NCBI RefSeq assembly: GCF_047948215.1
Contig: NC_134455.1
Coordinates: 350,515,991-350,579,990, forward strand
Origin: Lycorma delicatula
Lineage: Eukaryota > Arthropoda > Insecta > Hemiptera > Fulgoridae
Direction of reading: 5' to 3'
DNA: 64,000 nucleotides
In this document: positions 21,276 through 32,814 of the stretch, in pieces
Numbering within the stretch: position 1 is the stretch's first letter
Layout of the letters: each line of letters starts with the position of its first letter
Position numbers and translations under genes: made by a program
The notes under the pieces: model-generated
The model's input: only the letters and a program-made list of their open reading frames with translations
Databases searched by the model: none
What the model was told of the DNA's origin: nothing

Positions 21276-22431
21276 AAAATTTAATTCCAGGACAGGAAAA
21301 TATTAAGAATATTCCACTTGTTTAGCCTCACAAAGTTATTTTGGATATGAAAAACCGGTTACGTATAAAAACCTAAGATTAACGAACAATTAATATTAAC
21401 GAAAATCATTACTTGGGCTGACTTTGGGAGACTAGCAATGTATTTGCATCTCTCTCCCGGTGCTTTCGGTACTAGAGCCATTCGGTCTAGCAAAAATGGG
21501 ACCCAAGTTGCAATGCACTCTCTTCGCCGGAGGGAGTCGCATGTGCTTAGGATTGGCCTAGATTGTAAATTGAACGAAAGAATGGTGGTTGTTGAATTTC
21601 GGTTTTGTTGGCTTTTCTTCACTCTAGCCATCTTCTTCGTCTTGCATCATCTGAGTCAGAACCGGGCCGGGTTCGATGTCGTGGGATGTAGGTCCTTCTT
21701 CTTTCTTCGTTAGCTTGATTTGCCGTATTTTCGACTGTAAATAATTATAAATCGTAACTTCAGAAAGACCTGTGAGCCCTGAAAAGAGCAACACGGAGGA
21801 AAATATAGGCATCTTCACTCTTCCGATGGGTTGGATTCTTCTTGAATCTTCATCGCTGTCTTCTGGGGGCCTTCATTAGCTTCTTTACATAGGATAGAGA
21901 ATTTTGGGGATGTCTTACAATTTATACTAACTAAAATATTTACGTGTACAAGGGTGCAACGATCGCCTTGCGTTTGTCGTATTTATAAACAAATAAATAT
22001 ACTTTTCCTCTAGACGTAGCTATATCTAGAAAAAGTTTGGGGGGAGAACGCGAGGCCGAAAAAGATGTCCTTGTCGATGTGGTCGCTGTTCTAAAGTCTG
22101 CAGCCCCCGGCAACAAATCTGAAACAAAGAAAAAGTAAGGGGAATCGCTCTACCTGGGAGTTACCTATTTAACAGTTCTAGCGCTGGAGGGAGAAAACTG
22201 ATGACAAATCTCAGATCTTACCCTTGGTTTACTCGTATCTTTCAACTAGAAATCTTCCGGTAATTTCATTCTATGGTATACCATCTAAACAAAAGGGTTA
22301 AACTCTTACCGATTTAGCAGACTTCCGGCGACTTCATTTGATGTTTATGTCAGTGCTTCATCTAAAAAAGATTAAAAAAACAAAGAAGGCAGAACAAGCG
22401 GTAGCCGAAACTCCCAGCCTGATTGATTTTG
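21276..22431. repeat. Mixed-composition repeat region (family M)
   Basis: Less AT-rich than the neighbours. The phrase CAATGCACTCTCTTCGCCGG AGGGAGTCGCA near 21510-21540 has a close match at about 29958-29991, which marks a shared repeat of unknown type. Two overlapping ~90-codon frames on opposite strands at 21359-21713 cover the same bases and have no domain; I regard them as chance. Confidence 0.45.
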
Positions 22432-22620
22432 TATACTAGATCGTGGATACCGGTGTTCTTTGGTGGTTGGATCTCAATTAACCACACATCTAAAGAACGA
22501 TCGACCTGAGACTGTACAAGACTAAACATCATTTACATTCATACAAATCATCCTCATTCATCCTCCGAAGTAATACTTTTCGGTGGTTCTAGAGACTAAA
22601 CAAAAAAGGAAAAAAAGATA
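22432..22620 (+). mobile_element. SINE family A, 5'-truncated copy
   Basis: Begins in the body at ATACTAGATCGTGGATACCG and runs to GACTAAACAAAAAAGG. The tRNA-like head is absent. 5' truncation is typical of target-primed reverse transcription. Confidence 0.8.
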
Positions 22621-22639
22621 AAGATATGTCCTGGTGGAT

Positions 22640-22980
22640 TCGATGGTATTCCCTACACCATCATGTATGTTAGCCTATATATGGTCTCATAACTCCGAAC
22701 CCTGTCAACGGATTTTCTTCAAATTTGGTAGACAGGTACTATCTTCCCCGGTGGGAAAGACTGTATTAAATTTTTGGAAAAAGACGTGGAAGTGTTTTGA
22801 CCGAAAGAAAATTGCTAATCTTTACTGGGCCTTTATAACAAAAAATATCTCTTACCAAGGCACAGTTTTTTATCGAGATCACAAATTTCCAAAAATATTT
22901 ATTTTATATTCACACCCTTCCCCAAAAAATGATTTTTTTTTTACCTATATCTTGCTACAGAAAAGGAATTAACGGGAGTT
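22640..22980. repeat. Transposon-tail-like noncoding segment (family R)
   Basis: Contains CTCATAACTCCGAACCCTGT and CGGATTTTCTTCAAATTTGG, wording typical of insect transposon noncoding tails. A 112-codon frame at 22634-22972 crosses it without any domain. Confidence 0.35.
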
Positions 22981-23691
22981 TTTCTGCATCTATATTTTCT
23001 ACATCAATAGGCCTTTAAAACAGTACGAGTAATAAAAATTTATTATAAATTTAAATCCATCTCGTAAGTTACCCATTAAATTTAAAATGTAAAAATTTTA
23101 ATTTTTTAATAGCCCTTACTTATAATACCTTTTTAAGTAATACTTTTTTTCTTGAAAAAAAAAGTTAGCCAAACTTTTTCACCTCTTCCTAGAAAATTAC
23201 AACCTTATTTATAATTATGGCTGTACCTTTGTACAGTACAATTGTATGTACAATTGTATTGTATTTTTTTAAATTTATTATCACACTTTTAGGGATTACT
23301 TTTCTTTAAATTAATTTTAACCAAATACATCCGCTTGAGTAGGGGAGATCCCAAAATGAAAGAAAAAAATTCGCAATTTCTAATTTTTATTGCTCACAAG
23401 TTTATTTTGTTGAACAACAAAGTCTAAAATAACATAACACCCTTGATGGGAAAGCTGCCAAAGTTTTAAAAAATCTAAAAAATTCAAAATTTTTATTTTA
23501 ATTTATTTAAAATCAATTTTAGTAAATATTTTTATCATTAATAATATTACAACTTTTTTTTTTTAATTTTTAAATACTTGCTTTATATTTTTTAGTCGTA
23601 CTTTAATCAAATTGGTATCATATATTACATGAGTTTAATTGGTAGGTTAATATGGATTTCTAAAGATAAATTCATATATTGAAATTTCTAA
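22981..23691. other. AT-rich noncoding DNA
   Basis: Homopolymer-rich and featureless. Confidence 0.55.
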
Positions 23692-24015
23692 TCTATATAT
23701 ATATAAAAATGTTAAGTTCGTTTGTGTATGGCTTCAAAAACTCAAAATGTTCTGCACCGATTGAGCTCAAATTTTAGCACGATGTATAACCCGCATCAAA
23801 GATTGTTTTCATCTATTTTAAATAAATCTATCTATCTATTTTTAATTTGTACAGTTTTTTAATAAATAAGAGGCTAATAAATCAGATGGAAATGTAAACA
23901 AAGGAAAACCAATCAGATCAATGCAAGATGGCCGCTGTCAAACACAACGACCAATCACAAAGAGCCCGTATGGCCGTTGCCAATGTAAACAAAATCACAA
24001 CTGATTAAGTAACAA
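23692..24015 (+). mobile_element. Helitron 5' end plus conserved 165 bp module
   Basis: Starts TCTATATATATATAAAAATG after an A and matches the 5' end of the Helitron at 25.12 kb for about 130 bases (GTTAAGTTCGTTTGTGTA, GCACCGATTG.GCTCAAATTT, AACCCGCATCAAAGATTGTT). It continues into a 165-base block (23851-24015) that recurs at 39987-40151 with only two differences. That block holds two CCAATCA motifs and AAGATGGCCGC. No 3' hairpin-CTAG terminus is found before the next Helitron, so the right edge is unknown. Confidence 0.72.
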
Positions 24016-24407
24016 ATTTCTTTGAATTATATTTAACAGCTAAAACATATGTATTTTATTAAAAAAAAAAACACCAAAACAAAAAGAAAAGCCACCAAGA
24101 AGGATGACTTACAGTAAATAAATTAAAACACCCAACTTTATTATAGCCCAGATAGACTTAAGAATATGCAAACAAAAAAAGTCGAAATAACCAAATACAC
24201 AGAAAATAATATCCCTACATAATGACCAAAAAATCCTTTGTTAGGTTATTTTTTTACATATAATGACCAAACAATCGGTTTTTGGTCATTTAGCGTTCTT
24301 TGCTATGTAAAAGCAAAGAACAAAATTCACAAATAGTAACACTGAAACCACACTACTAAGTATTCGTTTTTTTTTTTGTTTTTTCTAACCTCCGAAACCA
24401 CCGTTAT
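24016..24407. other. AT-rich noncoding DNA, perhaps Helitron interior
   Basis: Contains two direct ATGACCAAA blocks and an inverted TTTGGTCAT near 24221-24292. No coding signal. Confidence 0.45.
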
Positions 24408-24535
24408 GCATTGCTTCAAATGATGATATGAATGATTTATAGCGTATGAAAATGCCATGCCTGACCGGGATTCCAACTCGGAACCACCGGATTAAAGTCC
24501 GAGACGTTACCACTCGCGCCACGGAGGCCGGCAAA
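24408..24535 (-). mobile_element. tRNA-derived SINE, family B
   Basis: On the minus strand the head reads GGCCTCCGTGGCGCGAGTGG (A-box-like) and is followed by a decayed B box and the body GGCATGGCATTTTCATACGC. The tail runs into a T-rich stretch on the plus strand at 24369-24387, the expected A-rich SINE tail. Confidence 0.78.
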
Positions 24536-25117
24536 CATATTCGTTAGGAGCCGAATAAAAACACGACTTGCCAATATGGTGTTGTGTATCAAACCAATTT
24601 TCTACGGACTATAATTACTTTTAATACGCGAAACCCTTTGCAATGATTGAACATTAACTTAAACCTCTTCAAAAATTATTCCATTTGAACTATTACACAT
24701 TTTGATATGATTTTTTTTCTATAACATGGCTGGAATTCTTTTCGTTTAATGATAAGAAGCGTTGTCAATAACAAAATTCTCTTCCAAAGGACATAATACA
24801 CCGCTAAACTATTTCTAAATAATTCAAATTCGTGTAATTTTTTTACGATTCGCGTTTTCATCAAAATCTCACCTTTTTCTCAATTGACCTGCGGGGTTTT
24901 GTTTTCTTGGGAAACCGTAATTCATTAGTAGATTAATACTCGAGAATCACGTTATACACTGAAGCAGCACAACTTCTACTTACGTTAGCAGTTTATTAAC
25001 ATCTGAAATCAACGCCATTTGATTATTCTGTAATTTGTAAGCATTACTCTGCTTTTGTAAGCATTTAAAATGGTGTATTTTTTAGCACGACTAGGGCTTT
25101 TTTTCGCAGCCCACAAA
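24536..25117. other. AT-rich noncoding DNA
   Basis: No recognised feature. Confidence 0.5.
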
Positions 25118-25646
25118 TCCTTATATATAAAAATGTTAAGTTCGTTTGTGTACGCTTCAAAAACTCAAATTTTCTGCACCGATTGTGCTCAAATTTTAGC
25201 ACGATATATAACCCGCATCAAAGATTGTTTTTATCTATTTTTCAACGATTTTAACGGGGCCTTTCAAAGGTGAAGATGTCCTCATTCCTCGAATACCCAT
25301 AATCCCGACCGATATACCATTTTAATTTAAAAGATCGCAATTCCCAATTTGATTGGCATTTGCAATCACAATCAATAAAGCTCAAGGTCAATCTTTAGAA
25401 TTGTGTGGTTTAGATTTAGATGTGGATTGCTTCTCACATGGGCAACTGTATGTTGCGTGTTCCCGAGTCGGCAAACCAGATAGCCTTTATATCTACGCAG
25501 ACAGTGGAAAAACAAAAAATATTGTATATCCACAAGTAATGCAAAATTAAACTTCTATGAAACGTATGCCTTACGTATGTTTTGTTTCTCATTTCTCATC
25601 CATGCAACCACAATGTACCACAGCGAAGCGTGGCGGGTAGAGCTAG
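25118..25646 (+). mobile_element. Helitron, 529 bp, with helicase C-terminal remnant
   Basis: Starts TCCTTATATATAAAAATG after an A. It ends with the hairpin CCAC-AGCGAAGC-GTGG, nine bases and CTAG, followed by T. These are complete Helitron ends. Inside it keeps only the final part of the RepHel protein; the rest of the autonomous element has been deleted between the ~130 bp 5' end and codon 1 of the remnant. Confidence 0.93.
25254..25550 (+). pseudogene. Helitron RepHel helicase, last 99 codons
   Basis: C-terminal end of the Pif1-like (SF1B) helicase of Helitrons. The frame reads TGPFKGEDVLIPRIPIIP, then a stop where a glutamine is expected (TAA for CAA), KRSQFPI, a second stop where an arginine is expected (TGA for CGA), then LAFAITINKAQGQSL (the conserved motif V region), FSHGQLYVACSRVGKPDSL (motif VI, with the Ser-Arg pair) and KTKNIVYPQVMQN at the natural end. 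Both stops are single C-to-T changes. The upstream helicase motifs, the Walker A site and the Rep nuclease are absent. The frame after the second stop (from 25353) is undamaged, so the copy is not very old. Confidence 0.95.
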
Positions 25647-26794
25647 TATATTTATAAAATATCAAACAAATTTTCAATCAAGCATTTACTATTCAAAGTA
25701 ACGAAATAGTGAAGTTTTTATTTCATTTACTTAAATTAATTATTACAATGTTCGATAAAATATTATCAAATTCGAAACCACAAAAATTCCCGTACTAAGT
25801 TTTTTTTATGTTATTCTTATTCTTTTTTATGTTAAACGGCTATCGTATTTGTCATCTGTGACCCCAAAAACTCCACATAGCTGTTTTTGAGATTTTGCAA
25901 TATTACACCCGCACACTTAATTTACCCCTGTATGGAAAGATGTTTGCAAAAGTAATGGTGGGTCATTGTATTGTCACCCGACCTTAGTAATTGTGCAAAA
26001 TTTCATCAGTCGGCAATGTCAGGAAATATGTTAAATTAAGGCTGCAAGATTTGAGGACAAACATGAAAAAAAACATTGTCGGTTAAATAAAAGCAAGTAA
26101 AAAACAATCTCCTGATTTATGAGCCCCCAAATTTTCAATAAGTCGAAGAAAACTTTTCAAAATTGTGATGCTATTGTATTAATATTATAAATTTTGGTTA
26201 TTGTTGAGCATCTTCGCTTCAAAAATTAAAATATTTAAATATAACCAAACAATTTAATAATCATTTTACTCGTATATTTAATTTTTTTTTTTTTTTTAAT
26301 CAATAAAATTACAGTTTATTACGGTAGATATTTTTTTTAAATATTTCATTGAAGAAATAATTGAAGCTGGATAATTGAACATTTTTGAGTTATTTGATCA
26401 TAAAAGTACAAATACAGTTTAAAATGATTGAAATGTAAAAAACGTTTTGGCTAAAAATGAATTCTACAACTTGACCGCGTATTCAGGAAAGTTGTTCAAT
26501 TCGTTGCCGGCTTTTTTTTAATAACATTACAGATAAAAGTGATTTGAACTCATTAGTAAAACCAGAAAAACTTTTGTTAAAAACTTATCCTTAAACTTAC
26601 AGTAAGTACTATCTACAATTATATTAACATATTGATAACATTTTAAATTTCGATCGAATGTTATCCCTAAGTTATATTATACAGAGTTTTAATAATTTAT
26701 GAGAACTCTTAAACAACTTTTCAACAGTTAACCGTAAAAAAAATCTAATTTACTGAACACGTCTATCTTGAACCGATCTATTTTTCTATATAGA
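25647..26794. other. AT-rich noncoding DNA
   Basis: No recognised feature in about 1.1 kb apart from homopolymer runs. Confidence 0.55.
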
Positions 26795-26849
26795 TTACCA
26801 TACCACAAACTCCTTTTTCCTGTTTTTATTTCTTTTTTTTTGTTTTTCG

Positions 26850-26995
26850 CGTCCGGCACCACCGTTAGGTATTTTCTTCAGAGGATGAGATAAATGACAA
26901 TTTTGTAGCGTGTGAAAATGCCATGCCTGACCGGGATTTGAACCCGGGATCTCCGGATGAAAGGCCGAGATGCTACCACTGCCCCAAGGAGAAAA
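26850..26995 (-). mobile_element. tRNA-derived SINE, family B, best copy
   Basis: On the minus strand it reads CTTGGGGCAGTGGTAGCATC (A-box-like), GGCCTTTCATCCGG (anticodon-arm-like), CCCGGGTTCAAATCCCGGTC (a fully paired T arm with the B box) and the body GGCATGGCATTTTCACACGC. The T arm is intact, but the acceptor stem does not close, so this is a SINE head and not a working tRNA gene. Confidence 0.82.
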
Positions 26996-26999
26996 GCAT

Positions 27000-27240
27000 A
27001 TCATAAACCCCTAGTGACAACCACAGGAGGCATCTGAAAGGTTTTAAACGGCAAAGTTAGGATTATAAAACATCATTTTATTGAAACATAAAATTATTTC
27101 TTTAAAAAGCTTCGTTGTTAAGGCAACTCTAAACAAAATGGTAGCAATTTATTCTTTTTTTATAACTATCCTCTAAAGTGACTTACACAACCTTTTAAAT
27201 AACTGATAAAAATTAAACATTAAAAACAAAAAATCTGACA
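27000..27240. other. AT-rich noncoding DNA
   Basis: Nothing recognised. Confidence 0.5.
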
Positions 27241-27244
27241 ACAC

Positions 27245-27793
27245 AGTTGTAGGACTTTCCCGTCACATGACTTACACACGACTTAAGTTAGCAAGTCAGT
27301 GCTATACTAACGCTTCTTGTGGTAACAGGTGGTTACTATTGAAAGCGTACACCCACTTAGGTTAGAGAATTTTTTGGGGTGGGGATGAGATTTTGCATAT
27401 TTTTCTTCCATATTTATTATTTTTTAATTGTTAACAAATATGACTAAGAAAAATCAGATCTTAATTAGGCGAAATCTCGAGATACTGAGAGTGACTCTAG
27501 AATCTCATTCCATGACCTTTTAAATTTAAAATTTAACGGCATCAATAGCCCATATATAGAAGTAATTTAATCAAGTTGGTCAAATTCGGTCCTGTAGTTC
27601 TGAAGATATAAGGTGATATAGAGTGTGATACCGAACACACAAACGTACATATGAACATCCGGAAAATTTCTATCCGGTTTTTGGATTCCTTAGGTGTCAA
27701 AACGTCAAGATCCGGTGAAAACCGCATATACTCAAATTGGACCGATTACATTATTTTCTCTTCTACAGTTCTGCTACAGCGCTAGAGGGGAAA
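27245..27793 (-). repeat. Family C element, minus copy
   Basis: Core blocks in reverse complement: TTAGGTGTCAAAACGTCAAG, GCACTGACTTG on the minus strand, and the terminal hairpin at about 27750-27793. The TGACGTCA end is replaced here by CCCGTCACATGACTTACACA. Confidence 0.72.
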
Positions 27794-28060
27794 GTAATAA
27801 TGATAATTAAATTTTATAAACCTTCCTATTTCGAAACTATATACTAAAAGATATTTTTTGGTGCAAAACGAGAGCGAAGCAAGACTCAGTGGTATTGTTG
27901 CGCTAATTTTCCGGATATAGTGCAAGAGTGATAACTTAAATCCTGATAAGTATAGTAATCTAATGTATTCACTTATAATCCTAGAACTGCATAACAATAA
28001 AATGTGGTGTTCATTGCTTGTCATTCACATACTGAAACTGTTGACAAGATAAAAACTGAG
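27794..28060. other. Noncoding DNA
   Basis: No recognised feature. Confidence 0.45.
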
Positions 28061-28094
28061 TGTAAGTCTCAGTTTTTCTGATGCATAGGGGCAA

Positions 28095-28340
28095 TTTTTT
28101 TCTCTCTCTCTCTCTCTCTACTCCCCTGGGCCGGTCCGATTGGTTGGTATTTCGCCACCCAGGGGAGTGTCTGATTACTCTAAAAGGCCTTCCCACCTAC
28201 CGGCTAAATACCGGCATGGTAGGTTGGCCCGCCGGTCAGCTCTTTTGAGATTTTTATTTTTTATTGCCCAATTGTTGACACTACGCCATACCATGTATTT
28301 CGTGACGTGGTGTCGGGTCTTTTTTAAGGGTATTTGATGT
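28095..28340. other. GC-richer segment with a CTCCCCTGGG inverted repeat
   Basis: After a (TC)n run, CTCCCCTGGG at 28121-28130 pairs exactly with CCCAGGGGAG at 28158-28167. A second small stem, CTACCGG...CCGGCATGGTAG, follows at about 28197-28222. Neither of the ~60-codon frames crossing it on opposite strands has a domain. It may be a transposon 5' region. Confidence 0.5.
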
Positions 28341-28356
28341 TCGTTATCCTCACCAC

Positions 28357-29085
28357 TCTTTTAGCAAGATTTCATAAGAAAGCTACTTATTGTAATGGGT
28401 ACCGTGATTCGACTTTCAATTAAAATTTCGACATGTCTTTGCGTTTCACATTTCCCAGACTCAAAAACCACGGTCAGTTCAAAAATATATATATATATAT
28501 TTCACTTTCTTGTGGACACGATAGCTGCCGTAATTTTGCGCCAATAACTTTAAAATTTATACATAAAATATAACAACCCAAAATCTTGGTTGGGGTCGTT
28601 AATGACCAAATTCGTACCATGGGGGTGAAAATGCTCTTTGGAAAAAACAGAATATCGCTATAACTTTCTTATTAAGTAAAATATCGAATTCGTTTAATGT
28701 TCCTACTATTGTTTGAATAAGGGCCTAAAACTTATCTACGTATGTTTTTTGATATCAGCAACCATTGGCCCAGGGGGTGGAAAAAATTGGGTTTCGAAGA
28801 AAAAATCATACTTCTCTTAATAGGCACAGTATCGAATCGGTTTAAAGTGGTTGTTAGTACTTTAAACATTACCTAAAATTTTTGTCTGAAACTAGTTTTG
28901 GTATGACCAACGCTTACGGCAAGGGATGACCAAAATGTTGCTGGAATTGAAAGATGGGGCTTGTCGTATGCTAAACATGTGAATTTTTTTTTACATGTAA
29001 CCATTGTCGGAGTGAATAAATTTGAAGTTTTTCAAAACCGTTGAAATCTACTTCCGCCTTCCGGCGTTCCGAAAGGGATTGTTAA
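28357..29085 (+). repeat. Family D element, full copy
   Basis: Same order of blocks as at 14.2 kb, from GCTACTTATTGTAATGGGTA to CGCCTTCCGGCGTTCCGAAA. This copy has a short (TA)n and keeps ATGGGGGTGAAAATGCTC, which is altered in the other copy. Confidence 0.72.
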
Positions 29086-29589
29086 TACTTTTATTATGAT
29101 TAGTTATCAATAAAATTTGATTTTAAATAATTTTATTCGGCTTTTATTAATTTAAATTACAAGTTTTTCTTAAGTTTTATTTGATTATTTTTCATTTAAC
29201 AAAACAAATTTATGCCTAAAAAAAAGAGTACTTCTGACTCCGATTTTTTGGCTTTTACTAAAATTTCACAATTCCTTTACTTACAACTTCTCTAAAACTT
29301 CTGGAGTTATATTTTTGGTACTCAATAGTTTAAATCTTCTCATGTTAGACTGAATTTAAAACTGTAAAATTTGCTATATAGTGAAGTTATTTCATCTTTA
29401 GAGCAAAAATCTGAGCGAAAATTTTCGTTACTCGTAACTCAAAAAGAAATCTCATCCAGATATATGAAATATTTTCATGAGAGGAATACTCCTTTAAAGT
29501 ATTACAGAAACTTCTGAAACACCTGGTATATGTTACATATTACCTAACTAATTTTTCATTTTCATGTCACCTAGATTCAATTTTACTTT
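29086..29589. other. AT-rich noncoding DNA
   Basis: Nothing recognised. Confidence 0.5.
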
Positions 29590-30160
29590 TTCGTTTAGAT
29601 AGAACGGAACGCAAAAGTGGCTGGAGAATACAAAAGACAAATTCTCCCTTCGAATCGCAGAGCCTGGAGAATGTCCCTTGCTGCTGTATGATTCTGTTAA
29701 TCGGGCGTGTTTCAAAGGCTTATTTTAATATCGGGTCTAAGTTTCTAGTTTTGTTATATTTTATGGACGGATTTGTGAATAGCGTTCCATATCCGTTTGG
29801 ACCAGCGTTCTGAAACCCATTTCTGGGTCCTACCGCGGAAGACTTTTAAAACCTGTGCTCCCGACGTAATTCCCCTTCAGACCATCCACTGAAGTCCTTT
29901 CAGTGCTAACGCTTCATAGGCTAGCAGGAATACGCCACAACGCTAACTGTATGGAGGGAGCAATGCGCCTCCTTCTCCGGAGGGAGTCGCAATTTCTGAT
30001 TTAATTTAATTAATTGTAAGTATTGAAATTTTTTAAGGTGTGGATAAAGGAGAAGATCTTCCATCTACCACTTTGGTGGCTGCCCTTCGTTGGCTTCTCT
30101 GCTGGGCTCTTTTTCCGGACTCCAGTCCGTTTAGATAGCGCTAAAACAGATTTATGGATG
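29590..30160. repeat. Mixed-composition repeat region (family M, second copy)
   Basis: Shares GCAATGCGCCTCCTTCTCCG GAGGGAGTCGCA with 21.5 kb and carries CTTCGTTGGCTTCTCTG near 30090. No coding frame recognised. Confidence 0.42.
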
Positions 30161-30164
30161 TAGA

Positions 30165-30960
30165 AGGAAAATTATTGTAATTGGTCCAATATTGACATAT
30201 GCGATTTTTACCGGATCTTGACGTTTTGACACCTAAGGAACCCAAAAAACCTGATGAAAATTTTCCTGATATTAATGTTCATATGTACGCGTGTATGTTC
30301 AGTTTCAGCCTCTAAACTACTTTATATCTCCAGAACTACAACCGATTTTTACCAAACTTAATCATATTACTTATACTTCATATTACTGACATATTACTTA
30401 TTACTTCTTACTTACTTATTACTTCACTTATTTACTTATTACTTATTACTTCATATTACTTATGCCATTAAATTTTCAATTAAAAGGTCAAGGAGGTGAG
30501 GCTGTAGAGCAAGGTTGCCTACAGTATCTCGAGATTTCGCCTAATTAAGACCATATTTTTCTTAGGCGCATTTGTTAACAATTAAATAATAACAATATTT
30601 GCAAAAAATAATTTTTGCAAAATCGCAGTCCCATCCCAATAAATACTCTTAACTACTGCTATGTCGTGACGTCACAGGTAAGCGGTAGATTTAAATAGAT
30701 GAATAATATTTAGTGTAAAAAAGTAACTCGGTCTGACCGGGTCTCGAAATCGATCATCCGATTGACTCGGTACATGATGCGTTAAGTCTCGCGGTTACAC
30801 CAGTCTGCCGACCGTAAGAGCGAAACTTTTTTTATGTAAGTTGCGAAATTACATTAATTCAGTTAGTGCCGTCCGTCGCCTCTAGTACCGCCATACCCGC
30901 GCGAATTAAATACGGTATACGCGCGCGCGCTTCAGTTAGAGTTGTGTGTGTAAGACGTGC
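30165..30960 (+). repeat. Family C element, long copy with two local oddities
   Basis: Core and long tail like the copy at 13.3 kb. At 30361-30465 the usual GATTACTTCTATAT step has expanded into about 100 bases of TTACTT-type repeats. At about 30727-30825 an extra GC-richer block sits between GTAACTCGG and the shared AAACTTTTTTTATGTAAGTT text. The TGACGTCA palindrome is at 30668. Confidence 0.72.
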
Positions 30961-32384
30961 ACCAGAAAAAACCCACAACTGTGTGTTCAGCTCTTTTTTT
31001 ACCTTTTACGCCAAATAAAATATAATTTACTATAATACCAGTACCTTAATTATCTTGTTAAATCCTTTTAGTAAACATAACCGCATACTTTAAAAATGAA
31101 AAATGTGTATAATTTTGCTTTTACTGTAACAAACATTTTATTCACCGAATGTTGAAGGAAGCAAATTCGTTAGGAAAGAAAATTACCTTATGAATTAAGT
31201 GAAATAAAATATTAAAAACGGGTTTTTTTATATAACATAAATGACAGAAAGAAAACCGTTGATTTAAATATAATGCACCAGTTATAGAAGTATTACGGCT
31301 AGTATTAAATATTAAAAGGAAAGTGATTTCTTTTTGAGATCTTTCAAATTTTTTATGGTGGAATATATACGTATAAAGAAAGGCGAAAAAAATATTACTT
31401 GTATTAAAAATGCTTGCATGCTTTATTAATACATTTTATTATTAATTATTTTTAATTCAGTTAGTGATGGAAGTGAAAACAGGCACATAATTGACAAGAC
31501 TGCGTTATTTTTTGGATATATTTTAACAATTTCAGCCATATTTCAGCTGTTTATCTACCGATTTAAAAAAATGAGGTATAATTTTGTTCATAATAAAAAA
31601 CTTAATATTTTATCTAACAAAACATAATTCGGTTAAATTAATATTTACGGAGCTATTAATGATTAAAAGGTTTAAACTACCCAATTTTGGAATTTTCAAA
31701 GATAAGGTTTCCAAACTTATTTATTTTGTAAAAGATATTGTGCATAAAATTTGATTAAAATATCTCAATTTATTTTTATATATAAATTTTTATTTAAAAA
31801 AATACAAAATCGCGGATAGAGAAAATGAAGCGAGATACAATGCCTTTGCCACATGAATTCTTTGTTTATTTTGATATTCTTAATTATTCCGTAAGTTTAA
31901 CATTAGCCAACACTTTCCGGAACACTCTTTATAATCAATGTTTTATTCAGTTAAATCATTAAAACTAATCAAAACATATTCACAAAATACATACATTTTT
32001 TATATTTATAATTATTAAACTATTCTTATACGATGACGTCACTCCAGAGTTATAAATATTTTACATAATATTATAGCTGTGCGTGCATATTGCCTGTTGT
32101 ATACTTCATTCTCCCCTAACAAAACTTCCAGTGTTGCCAATAGCACGCAGTATTAATAATAAATTTCATTATTACTTCCAACTCACTTAATACTACGTAT
32201 CTAACAAACTTACCAGACGTTAAAGAAAGAAATTTTTTTGATTTAAATTAAAAGTTAATTTTGTACTAAATTTAAAATTTCTTTAATAAAGCATTTAAAA
32301 ACTTTGACGTTTGATAAGGTTTTGATGTAGTGTAGCATTTAAAAAGAATTTAAATATAAAAATTTGTATATAATAGAATATTAT
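30961..32384. other. AT-rich noncoding DNA
   Basis: About 1.4 kb without recognised coding, RNA or repeat features. Confidence 0.55.
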
Positions 32385-32616
32385 AATATAGATCGTTTAA
32401 AGAGCTAAGTAGATGAGCTACTCCTGAATAGACCAAGAGATCTCGTGGGAAAATCTTGAATATAGCAGCAACACAAATAAATATAATTAATTATAAAATA
32501 AAAAGAACTTTTTTTTTATATGTAAATACCTGATGTAATATTACAATTAATAAATACATGAAGATGCTAAATATGAAAAATAATTACAAAATAATTCACG
32601 TTTCAAAAGGTGATGA

Positions 32617-32648
<32 letters not shown>

Positions 32649-32650
32649 CT
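32385..32650 (+). repeat. Family H fragment ending in poly(A)
   Basis: Shares GTAGATGAGCTACT, AATACATGAAGATGCTAAATAT and GGTGATGAAAATTA with other H copies, then ends in 27 A residues at 32622-32648. Confidence 0.6.
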
Positions 32651-32814
32651 ATTGGTTGATGAATACACAGTGTTCCTTTCTCTGATGCCAATTCAAAAAT
32701 GCATTCAAATAAAAAGGTAATTTTAAAAAATCAAGGTTTATAGAAGACTTCAGTTATTGCAAGTAAAGCAATGTATTATAATTATAACTATTTACAATTG
32801 TAATAACATATATT
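32651..32814. other. AT-rich noncoding DNA
   Basis: Nothing recognised. Confidence 0.5.

Noticed and set aside
21359..21713. Two ~90-codon frames on opposite strands
   Set aside because: They overlap base for base, share no domain and sit in a repeat region; likely chance in a less AT-rich patch.
26850..26995. Possible tRNA gene on the minus strand
   Set aside because: The T arm and B box are good but the acceptor stem does not close and the sequence continues into a body shared with other copies, so it is a SINE head.
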